DNA of 6,329 nucleotides, taken from Candidatus Odinarchaeota archaeon. Lineage in GTDB: Archaea > Asgardarchaeota > Baldrarchaeia > Baldrarchaeales > DXJG01. The notes beneath the pieces were generated by a model, which saw only the letters and a list, made by a program, of their open reading frames with translations, did not search any database and was not told the DNA's origin. Location of the stretch: assembly GCA_021158895.1 (NCBI GenBank), contig JAGGSW010000148.1, positions 1 to 6,329 on the forward strand, read 5' to 3'. Shown here piece after piece: positions 1-5,287 of this stretch (its first letter is position 1; each line of letters starts with the position of its first letter). Both the position numbers and the translations under genes were made by a program.

Positions 1-30
1 TAAATTTATAGAGAATTCGTTTTTTGTGGT

Positions 31-65
31 AATCACTAGATTATTTTCCTGAACGAAATCACTAG
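31..65. repeat. Short direct repeat AATCACTAG x2
   Basis: The 9-mer AATCACTAG occurs at 31-39 and again at 57-65, 26 bp apart start to start. The first copy sits in a small palindrome (TAATC-ACTA-GATTA, 30-43). The pair lies next to an A/T-rich box at 72-83. It could be an operator, but in AT-rich DNA a 9-bp repeat may also be chance. Confidence 0.3.
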
Positions 66-192
66 TAAAAGTAAATATTTAAAGTTTTCGTCTATTCTCT
101 CCGGCTAAACAAACCTATCGAAATCCATCAACGCATATTATCGTATAAACCAGTATTCTCAAAATAACACAGCAGAAATACGCTCTATTCCG

Positions 193-206
193 TTTATAAA
201 TATAAA
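193..206 (+). promoter_or_regulatory. TATA-box promoter of the signal peptidase gene
   Basis: The A/T run TTTATAAATATAAA fits an archaeal TATA box. A start of transcription about 25 bp downstream would fall near 220-225. That leaves a leader of roughly 40-50 nt containing the AGGTGG ribosome site at 257-262. A second A/T run (211-220) could serve instead. This is a pattern reading only. Confidence 0.45.
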
Positions 207-256
207 TCGTTAAAAATATAACATTGTATGAAAACTGAGAATTAATATTAGCAAAA

Positions 257-262
257 AGGTGG
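257..262 (+). promoter_or_regulatory. Ribosome binding site deciding the signal peptidase start
   Basis: AGGTGG matches the AGGTG core of the archaeal Shine-Dalgarno GGAGGTGAT. It lies 8 nt before the GTG at 271. The GTG at 259 is itself part of this motif and has no other ribosome site ahead of it, so 271 is the better start. Confidence 0.5.
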
Positions 263-270
263 CAGTAAAG

Positions 271-840
271 GTGGCACAAAGTCAAGAAAAAAGTAAAACG
301 GTGAAAGAAATCGTTGAAGTCGTCGTAATCATTTTAATACTTGTTGGCGGAGTCTATGGAATAGATATAACCCTAAAATACACGTTACACACCTCAAAAC
401 CAGTTGTAGTAGTTGAAGGAGTAAGCATGCAGCCAACTCTTCATGAGGGAGATATTCTTATAGTTAAAGGCGTAGATCCAGAAGACATTAAGATAGGAGA
501 TATAATTGTCTTTGAATCATCAGAATCTACGCCCCACATTTTACCAAACAGAACCGTAGTCCACCGAGTAATAGACATAAAATACGATGAAAAACAAGGT
601 CAATACCTATACTTAACCAAGGGAGACAACAACAAAACAAATCCCATTCCAGATGGATGGGTACCCTACAAAGACGTTTACGGTAAAGTTATATTCATCA
701 TACCAAGAGTAGGAATAATCTCCCTCTGGCTACGTAGAACTCATCTCGCTCCAATAATTATTAGCGTTCTCGTAGTGATCATGATCATATTAACAATATG
801 GGAAACACCAGAAGAAGAACAAGAATCAAAAGAGAAATAA
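271..840 (+). CDS. Signal peptidase I, archaeal/ER type (Ser-His dyad)
   Basis: A membrane-bound serine protease that removes signal peptides from exported proteins on the outer face of the membrane. Residues are counted from the upstream GTG at 259; subtract 4 for the start chosen here. The order is: a short polar N-terminus; a membrane segment at about 19-36; the catalytic Ser motif GVSMQPTL (Ser56); HRVI with His102, which replaces the bacterial general-base Lys as in archaeal and Sec11 enzymes; and the KGDNN box (Asp123). A second membrane segment follows at about 164-180, then an acidic, charged tail. The total of 189-193 residues is normal for archaeal signal peptidases. The start at GTG 271 is preferred because AGGTGG precedes it. 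The gene is monocistronic on the + strand and ends 10 bp from the convergent pyrE stop. Family assignment is firm; substrates are not visible from sequence. Confidence 0.93.
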   Translation: MAQSQEKSKTVKEIVEVVVIILILVGGVYGIDITLKYTLHTSKPVVVVEGVSMQPTLHEGDILIVKGVDPEDIKIGDIIVFESSESTPHILPNRTVVHRVIDIKYDEKQGQYLYLTKGDNNKTNPIPDGWVPYKDVYGKVIFIIPRVGIISLWLRRTHLAPIIISVLVVIMIILTIWETPEEEQESKEK

Positions 841-850
841 AGGCTATTCA

Positions 851-1480
851 CTAACCTTTTTCTTCCTTGATGTATTTAATACACTTTAAATACATCGCCT
901 CATCCAAAAATTTTTGTTCACGTAAATATTTCATCAGTTCCATAATGCCTAAAACGCTATGCAATTCAACACCGATCCTCTTCAAATTATCTCTTCCACC
1001 CTGCTCTCTATCAAGAAAAACAGCTACGTCTTTTACGATCCCCCCTTCCTCTCTTACATTATTAACAGAATTAATTAAACTTCCACCCGTAGTTATTAAA
1101 TCATCAATAATAAGCACATTGTCCCCTCTTCTCAATATTCCCTCAACCATTTTCCCTTTTCCATGAGCTTTTTGTTCCTTTCTAACGTAAATTAACGGCA
1201 AACCTAGCTTATAACTCACTAAAGTAGCAAATGGAAGACCTGCAGTTGGTACACCTGCAACACGATCAACTTTAGCTATTTCATTTTCGATCATCTTAAC
1301 ATACATATCACAAACCTCGTCAAAAAGCTTGGGAAAACTGGGTATAACCCTCATATCTATGTAAAACGGGCTTTTCTTCCCTGAAGTCAAAGTAAATTCT
1401 CCAAAACTAATAGCATTTGTTTTTATCAAAATTTCACACGCTCTAACTTTAAGCTTACCCTTACCCTCTTCCCAACTCAT
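851..1480 (-). CDS. pyrE: Orotate phosphoribosyltransferase
   Basis: Cytosolic enzyme of de novo pyrimidine synthesis: orotate + PRPP gives OMP + diphosphate. Residue numbers count from the in-frame TTG at 1486; subtract 2 for the ATG start. The substrate-binding region FTLTSGKKSPFYIDMR is at 31-46. The flexible catalytic loop RKEQKAHGKGK is at 102-112. The PRPP-binding signature VLIIDDLITTGGS is at 124-136. A DREQGG segment follows at about 159-164. At 209 residues it is a complete OPRT. I chose ATG 1480 over TTG 1486 because the ATG overlaps the stop of the upstream hydrolase gene as ATGA and has GAGGG about 10 nt ahead (1491-1495). The two genes are therefore likely translationally coupled and co-transcribed. 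No pyrF or other pyr gene is in the window. Confidence is high. Confidence 0.96.
   Translation of the reverse strand: MSWEEGKGKLKVRACEILIKTNAISFGEFTLTSGKKSPFYIDMRVIPSFPKLFDEVCDMYVKMIENEIAKVDRVAGVPTAGLPFATLVSYKLGLPLIYVRKEQKAHGKGKMVEGILRRGDNVLIIDDLITTGGSLINSVNNVREEGGIVKDVAVFLDREQGGRDNLKRIGVELHSVLGIMELMKYLREQKFLDEAMYLKCIKYIKEEKG
857..861 (+). terminator. Possible poly-T terminator after signal peptidase
   Basis: A TTTTT run (within CCTTTTTCTTCC) lies 17 bp past the signal peptidase stop, already inside the 3' end of pyrE. Archaeal termination commonly occurs at T-runs. On the other strand, the A-rich end of the signal peptidase gene (826-840) gives TTATTTCTCTTTTG, which could end the pyrE transcript, so the two transcripts probably overlap at their 3' ends. 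Confidence 0.35.
869..896. repeat. Perfect 11-bp inverted repeat (hairpin) in the pyrE 3' end
   Basis: GATGTATTTAA (869-879) is the exact reverse complement of TTAAATACATC (886-896), with a 6-nt loop (TACACT). In pyrE it encodes the repetitive stretch MYLKCIKYIK near the C-terminus. It lies about 30 bp beyond the signal peptidase stop, just after the T-run at 857-861, so it could fold in either transcript's 3' region. Confidence 0.6.
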
Positions 1481-2184
1481 TGACAATTATCCCTCTTATA
1501 TTCAAATACTTCAAAAATCTCTAAATCTCTACCCTTTAAATTTTCCTCAAATAACCTCTTCACAAAAATATTAATACTTCCACGAGTATCCGTGTGATAA
1601 GGAATAGCAACCCTAGGCTTAGTCAACTTCGCTATTCTAACACCACTTTCATAAGAAGCCCGCGGAGCAATACCAACAGTACAAAAAACAATATCCAAGT
1701 CAAAATTTTTCCCGACTTCTTTCATCTCTGAAAACGGCAAACTGTCGCTAGTATGAAAAACAGTAATACCATTTTCAAAACGAATTACAAAAGAAACTGA
1801 CTCAAGAGCCATATGATTAGACTTTTCAACAAAAATTTCATTCCCACCAATTTCCCACGTGGAACCGGGTGAAATCGTCACTAAATGCTTCTCAGGAACA
1901 CGACCAACTAATCTCTCAATAACTGGATGTGGAGCCAATATCTTCGATTTAAAAATAGATCTAATTCTGCTAATAAGTAAAGGATTAAAATGACCAGGAT
2001 GCTCATGAGTAATCAAAACAACATCAGCTCTCTTAAAGTCTGTAGCATCAACACTAACAGGGTCAATAATAACAGTCAATCTACGAGACCGTAAAATCAC
2101 ACCACTACGCTTATTGATCCACGAAACAAGCACAGAATCATTACTTGGATCTACCTCAAATATCGGCGAGACCATGCTAACCAT
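1477..2184 (-). CDS. Metallo-beta-lactamase-fold hydrolase with altered metal motif
   Basis: A cytosolic MBL-superfamily protein of the COG2220/UlaG-like kind, 235 residues, no signal peptide. Visible motifs are: ITHEHPGHF at 58-66 (His60, His62, His65), SNHM (His124), FHTSDS (Asp147) and IPYHTD (His197). These cover the usual metal ligands except one: HxHxDH normally has Asp before the last His, and here it is Gly64 (codon GGT; one base from GAT). Loss of this Asp usually impairs the second metal site, so the protein may bind one metal, use another ligand, or act non-catalytically. Its stop overlaps the pyrE start by 4 bp, making it the first gene of a likely two-gene transcript with pyrE. 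GGAGG (2197-2201) lies 12 nt before the ATG; Met4 (2175), with AAGGT 9 nt ahead, is an alternative start. The substrate is unknown, and a direct role in pyrimidine synthesis would be inference only. Confidence 0.85.
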   Translation of the reverse strand: MVSMVSPIFEVDPSNDSVLVSWINKRSGVILRSRRLTVIIDPVSVDATDFKRADVVLITHEHPGHFNPLLISRIRSIFKSKILAPHPVIERLVGRVPEKHLVTISPGSTWEIGGNEIFVEKSNHMALESVSFVIRFENGITVFHTSDSLPFSEMKEVGKNFDLDIVFCTVGIAPRASYESGVRIAKLTKPRVAIPYHTDTRGSINIFVKRLFEENLKGRDLEIFEVFEYKRDNCQ

Positions 2185-2227
2185 ACCTTGTTGCTGCCTC
2201 CTGCATACTCCTTCGCTATAGCAGTGA

Positions 2228-2237
2228 TTTAAATTAG
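2228..2237 (-). promoter_or_regulatory. TATA box for the MBL-hydrolase/pyrE unit
   Basis: On the minus strand the sequence reads CTAATTTAAATC, overlapping the stop codon of the upstream protease gene. A start site about 25 bp downstream (near 2205) would sit just before the GGAGG at 2201-2197 and give a short leader to the ATG at 2184. This suggests the MBL/pyrE pair has its own promoter, although readthrough from the protease gene is possible. Confidence 0.4.
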
Positions 2238-3352
2238 AAAAATGGTGCAGGTAAACACAAAATAATTATGCTAAGAGGCACTAAGATCCCAATGATCTTT
2301 CTTTTTTTGTCTAGCGATGTTATATCGTTTAGGGGTCCAGGATGTCTAGCCATGGCCAAGAACAAAGCAACAATAGCGAAAAAGTAGTATCTTAAAAAGA
2401 ACAATATCAAAACAGCTGCATATGAAATGAGTTGATGCTTCTTACTGTCAAATATAGCCCTTGCAACATGTCCACCATCTAACTGCCCCACAGGAAACAG
2501 ATTGATTGCCGTGATCACCATTCCAAGCCAACCAGCGAAGGCAACTGGATGTAACATTATCACGACTGGAGTACCTGGAGGAACATCTGGAACCTCTATT
2601 AAAAATCGCGCTAAAATCCCAAACATAAGAGGAGGGGGAAGAAAAACACCTTCAACTTCTCCTATATAAACTTTTGACAACATTAAACCAATAAGCGAAG
2701 CAATAATCGACATTAAGAAACTAACCAACGGACCAGATATACCTAAATCGAAAAGAGATTTACGGTCAACAGGAGGAGTTCGCTGTCTAATAACTGCTCC
2801 AAGAGTACCGTAAGGTGGAACCATTGGAATAAAAATAGGTAAATCAGCCTTAACACCATGAATTTTACTTGCAACAAGATGGCCAAGTTCATGAAGACCA
2901 ATAATCCCTAAAAGAGAAACAGTAAAGCTAAGAGCAACAATCCAAGGATTAGTTATTCCAAATATTTGCGCAAAACTTGGATTTGCTGCCATTAGATAGC
3001 CCGCAAAGAGAACCGTTGCCGTAGTGGCTATAAGTGATATAAAACTCCACATTTTCGCTCGTTCGCCAGGCGGTGAAAACGGAGCAACCAGAAGAAGATA
3101 ATTTGTTTCATATCCTTCGGGTTTACGTAAAAAAGCTATATAGCCCTTTTCCATAAGAGCTTCTTCAACCTCACGAAAATAGTCTCCAACCTTATCTCCG
3201 TCAATTGGGAGAACGGTAAGCGAAACTACACCCCTTCCATACTCTAATGGAAAATTAACATCAAGAATGTAAAATCCCCTGCTAACAATCTGCGTAATCT
3301 CGCTTACGTCCTCATCAAAATACATATTTGTATCATTATCCAAAAATTTCAC
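2234..3352 (-). CDS. Site-2-type intramembrane zinc protease, peptidase family M50 (EGY-like)
   Basis: A polytopic membrane metalloprotease that cleaves proteins within or near the membrane. The first ~100 residues are a soluble, acidic N-terminal domain without recognisable motifs. Membrane segments follow at about 104-124, 136-157, 206-227, 264-287, 308-333 and 352-371. The zinc motif is HELGH at 154-158 (His154, Glu155, His158), and the third ligand is Asp292 in the LFPVGQLDGGH segment (286-295). FDLGISGPLVSF (201-212) is the conserved G-x-SGP helix of this family. The N-domain plus this motif spacing resembles the EGY subgroup of plants, cyanobacteria and archaea. All catalytic residues are present, so activity is expected. 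The GTG at 3352 lies inside a strong ribosome site (GAGGTGA, 3355-3349); the in-frame TTG at 3343, five bases after that site, may be the true start. Substrates are unknown, and no anti-sigma or obvious partner gene is adjacent. Confidence 0.9.
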   Translation of the reverse strand: MKFLDNDTNMYFDEDVSEITQIVSRGFYILDVNFPLEYGRGVVSLTVLPIDGDKVGDYFREVEEALMEKGYIAFLRKPEGYETNYLLLVAPFSPPGERAKMWSFISLIATTATVLFAGYLMAANPSFAQIFGITNPWIVALSFTVSLLGIIGLHELGHLVASKIHGVKADLPIFIPMVPPYGTLGAVIRQRTPPVDRKSLFDLGISGPLVSFLMSIIASLIGLMLSKVYIGEVEGVFLPPPLMFGILARFLIEVPDVPPGTPVVIMLHPVAFAGWLGMVITAINLFPVGQLDGGHVARAIFDSKKHQLISYAAVLILFFLRYYFFAIVALFLAMARHPGPLNDITSLDKKRKIIGILVPLSIIILCLPAPFF

Positions 3353-3376
3353 CTCTTAATTTTGAGATTTTGAAAC

Positions 3377-3384
3377 AAATATAA
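3377..3384 (-). promoter_or_regulatory. TATA box of the M50 protease gene
   Basis: The minus strand reads TTATATTT here. A start about 26 bp downstream falls near 3354, which gives either a leaderless GTG transcript (3352) or a very short leader with GAGGTGA and a TTG start (3343). Confidence 0.4.
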
Positions 3385-3407
3385 GTATATCCAAACAATA
3401 ATTCAAC

Positions 3408-3416
3408 TTAAATATA
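3408..3416 (+). promoter_or_regulatory. TATA box of the acetyltransferase gene
   Basis: TTAAATATA fits an archaeal TATA box. The predicted start site lies within a few bases of the ATG at 3430, and no Shine-Dalgarno precedes that ATG (CACTTACTCATG), so the transcript is probably leaderless. A second candidate, AAGTATAT at 3383-3390, would leave a leader of about 17 nt. Confidence 0.4.
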
Positions 3417-3429
3417 ACACCACTTACTC

Positions 3430-3951
3430 ATGAAAAACACTGCAAGGCTGAAGAAAATGGTAACTGAACACTTAGAAGAAAAAGGATACACAATAAGAGA
3501 AGCAGCCCAAAACGATATCGCAGAAGTAATGCACATAAACAGAGTTTGCCTACCAGAAAACTATCCAGCATACTTCTTTCTCCAACTGCAATCAAATTAC
3601 TCCAAAGCATTCCTAGTTGCTGAAAAAGAAGGAAAAGTAGTAGGATACATAATGTGCAGAGTAGAATATGGAAAATCGCACTTCGGCTTCAAAATCATAA
3701 AAAAAGGACACGTAGTTTCAATAGCAGTTTTACCCGAGCACAGAAGGCAAGGAATAGGTAAAAACTTACTACTAAACGCAGAAAAAGCCCTAAAAGAATA
3801 CGGGGCAAAAGAAATAATACTAGAGGTTAGAGTATCCAATACACCAGCAATAAACCTATACGAAAAACTTGGATACGAAAAAGTAAAGGTACTAAAAGGT
3901 TATTACAGCGACGGAGAAGATGCATATCTAATGGCCAAAAAACTAGAATAA
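3430..3951 (+). CDS. rimI: GNAT protein N-terminal acetyltransferase (archaeal Ard1/RimI type)
   Basis: A cytosolic enzyme that transfers acetyl from acetyl-CoA to the N-terminal amino group of proteins; archaeal members act broadly, like eukaryotic NatA/NatE. There is a single GNAT domain in 173 residues. The substrate-side loop LPENYPAYFF is at 41-50 (Glu43 matches the Glu of the Sulfolobus enzyme's LPENYP motif, from memory). GHVVSIAV at 93-100 carries the His conserved in archaeal NATs. The acetyl-CoA pyrophosphate loop RRQGIG is at 105-110. The C-terminal block EVRVSNTPAINLYEKLGY (132-149) followed by LKGYYSDGEDAYLM (155-168) is very close to archaeal Ard1 proteins. There is no ribosome site before ATG 3430; either translation is leaderless or Met10 (3457) is used. 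The radical SAM gene follows 25 bp later on the same strand and may be co-transcribed. The family is firm; the symbol is the generic family one. Confidence 0.92.
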   Translation: MKNTARLKKMVTEHLEEKGYTIREAAQNDIAEVMHINRVCLPENYPAYFFLQLQSNYSKAFLVAEKEGKVVGYIMCRVEYGKSHFGFKIIKKGHVVSIAVLPEHRRQGIGKNLLLNAEKALKEYGAKEIILEVRVSNTPAINLYEKLGYEKVKVLKGYYSDGEDAYLMAKKLE

Positions 3952-3961
3952 TCCTCATCTT

Positions 3962-3967
3962 GGAGGG
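3962..3967 (+). promoter_or_regulatory. Ribosome binding site for the radical SAM gene (TTG start)
   Basis: GGAGGG lies 9 nt before the TTG at 3977 and supports that rare start codon. There is no ATG in frame nearby, and the reading frame already codes for plausible protein from this point. Confidence 0.6.
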
Positions 3968-3976
3968 CCCATAATC

Positions 3977-5134
3977 TTGGTTTTTAAATTCCTACACTAC
4001 CCAAAAACGAAAAAAGTAGCATGTAAAGTATGCGGAAAGGAAAGCATACTGATTTCCGAAAGTATTGGCGCTTGTAGCAAGTGCATCAGAGAAAAACCAG
4101 AAGAAGCTTTACCATATGCGTTGAAAGCACATGAAGAAAGTAGGAAAAGATTCAATCTACCTCCCCAACCACCAAAAAACAAAAATGGAAAAAGGTGCGG
4201 TCTATGTGTCAATGATTGTAGAATACCTGAAGGCGGAAAAGGCTATTGCGGTCTAGTAGTAAATAAAGACGGAAAACTGGTAAGATTAGCTGGAACCCCA
4301 CAAAAAGGGCTACTAGACTGGTACTATGACCCACTACCTACAAACTGCGTAGCATGGTTTGTATGTCCAGGATGTACAGGTTCAGGATACCCGAAATACG
4401 CCTACAAACCAGGCCCAGAACATGGATATTCAAATTTAGCTGTATTTTATGGTGCTTGCACCTTTGACTGCTTGTTTTGTCAAAATTGGACGTATAGAGA
4501 ACTTACATCCCGTTTAAAACCACTTGTTTCAGCTGAAGAGTTAGCAAGTAAAGTCACCCGTAGAGTTTCATGCATATGTTATTTTGGAGGCGACCCCTCG
4601 CCTCAAATGCCTCACGCATTAATGACTTCAAAATTGGCTATAGAAAGAGCAAAGAAATGGAACGGTATCATGAGAATCTGCTGGGAAAGCAATGGGACAA
4701 TGAACTGGAACTTATTAAAACAAGCAGCAAAATTATCGTTGGAGTCTGGGGGATGCATAAAATTTGACATTAAAGCGTGGACAGAGTCATTAAACATCGC
4801 TTTAACAGGGGTAACAAATCGCCAAACTCTAGAAAACTTCAAAAAACTAGGCAAATATATAGAAAAACGGCCAGACCCTCCCTTTCTGGTGGCAAGTACC
4901 CTATTAATACCTGGATATATCGACGAGGAGGAAGTAAGACAAATTGCAAGCTTTATAGCAGACATAGATCCAAACATACCTTACACACTTCTAGCATTTT
5001 ACCCACAGTACTTTATGACAAATTTGCCAACAACAAGCAAGAGACATGCTGAACGGTGTCTTGAAGTAGCTAAGAAAGAAGGATTGACAAGAGTAAGAAT
5101 AGGGAACATTCATTTGCTATCAAATGCATATTAG
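3977..5134 (+). CDS. Radical SAM protein, AmrS/PflA-activase-like, with cysteine-rich N-terminus
   Basis: A radical SAM enzyme: the cluster motif CTFDCLFC (Cys161, Cys165, Cys168) binds a 4Fe-4S cluster that cleaves SAM. FGGDPSPQ at 203-210 is the GGxP-type SAM-binding element. Before the barrel are 11 cysteines in three groups. A zinc-ribbon-like pair is CxxC at 16-19 and CxxC at 33-36. The CGLCVNDCRIPEGGKGYCG block (74-92; Cys74, 77, 81, 91) is typical of the AmrS radical SAM protein of AmmeMemoRadiSam systems. Third comes Cys124/130/133 in the insert before the core. The C-terminal RVRIGNIHLL also resembles that family. At 385 residues it is complete; TTG start supported by GGAGGG. It lies 25 bp after the acetyltransferase gene. 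No AMMECR1, Memo or glycyl-radical gene is in the window, so its substrate is unknown. It may carry auxiliary Fe-S or Zn sites (inference). Confidence 0.88.
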   Translation: MVFKFLHYPKTKKVACKVCGKESILISESIGACSKCIREKPEEALPYALKAHEESRKRFNLPPQPPKNKNGKRCGLCVNDCRIPEGGKGYCGLVVNKDGKLVRLAGTPQKGLLDWYYDPLPTNCVAWFVCPGCTGSGYPKYAYKPGPEHGYSNLAVFYGACTFDCLFCQNWTYRELTSRLKPLVSAEELASKVTRRVSCICYFGGDPSPQMPHALMTSKLAIERAKKWNGIMRICWESNGTMNWNLLKQAAKLSLESGGCIKFDIKAWTESLNIALTGVTNRQTLENFKKLGKYIEKRPDPPFLVASTLLIPGYIDEEEVRQIASFIADIDPNIPYTLLAFYPQYFMTNLPTTSKRHAERCLEVAKKEGLTRVRIGNIHLLSNAY

Positions 5135-5178
5135 AATTTTTCATCCAATTATTGAGTAAAAAAGAAATAATTCAACTT

Positions 5179-5187
5179 CCTTTTTTG
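5179..5187 (+). terminator. Poly-T terminator after the radical SAM gene
   Basis: CCTTTTTTG lies about 45 bp past the stop at 5134; a shorter run (ATTTTTC) occurs at 5136-5141. A weak inverted repeat AATTATT/AATAATT (5147-5153/5166-5172) lies between them. Archaeal transcripts often end at such T-runs, and a separate thermosome promoter follows. Confidence 0.4.
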
Positions 5188-5218
5188 ATAATGAATATGT
5201 ATCGATAGTTTCATGTAG

Positions 5219-5233
5219 CGTTAAATTTATATA
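5219..5233 (+). promoter_or_regulatory. Thermosome promoter (BRE-like plus TATA box)
   Basis: The box TTTATATA (5226-5233) is preceded by purine/A-rich GTTAAA, which fits a BRE. The expected start is near 5255, giving a leader of about 33 nt that carries the GGTGAT ribosome site. No obvious heat-shock operator repeat could be seen beside it. Confidence 0.55.
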
Positions 5234-5276
5234 GAAGTGCTATTTGACTGCAATTGTAAGATAGTAGGGAAAGATG

Positions 5277-5282
5277 GGTGAT
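5277..5282 (+). promoter_or_regulatory. Ribosome binding site of the thermosome gene
   Basis: GGTGAT is an exact match to part of GGAGGTGAT and lies 5 nt before the ATG at 5288. The ATGs at 5274 and 5281 are in other frames and close quickly, so 5288 is the start. Confidence 0.65.
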
Positions 5283-5287
5283 GTAAA

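Noticed and set aside
90..180. Possible tRNA or C/D box RNA in the left non-coding region
   Set aside because: CCTATCGAAATCC loosely recalls a T-arm, and TGATGGA on the minus strand recalls a C box, but I could not form a cloverleaf or a C/C'/D/D' set.
867..1166. A 99-codon plus-strand open frame opposite pyrE
   Set aside because: pyrE on the other strand has all OPRT motifs; this frame has a Ser/Pro/Leu-rich translation without motifs.
1477..2184. Idea that the MBL-fold protein is a dihydroorotase supplying PyrE
   Set aside because: Dihydroorotases are amidohydrolase-fold enzymes with different motifs; this sequence is MBL-fold, so its location beside pyrE does not support that call.
4570..5052. 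Plus- and minus-strand open frames inside the radical SAM gene
   Set aside because: They overlap a well-supported gene with family motifs, and their translations show no recognisable domain.
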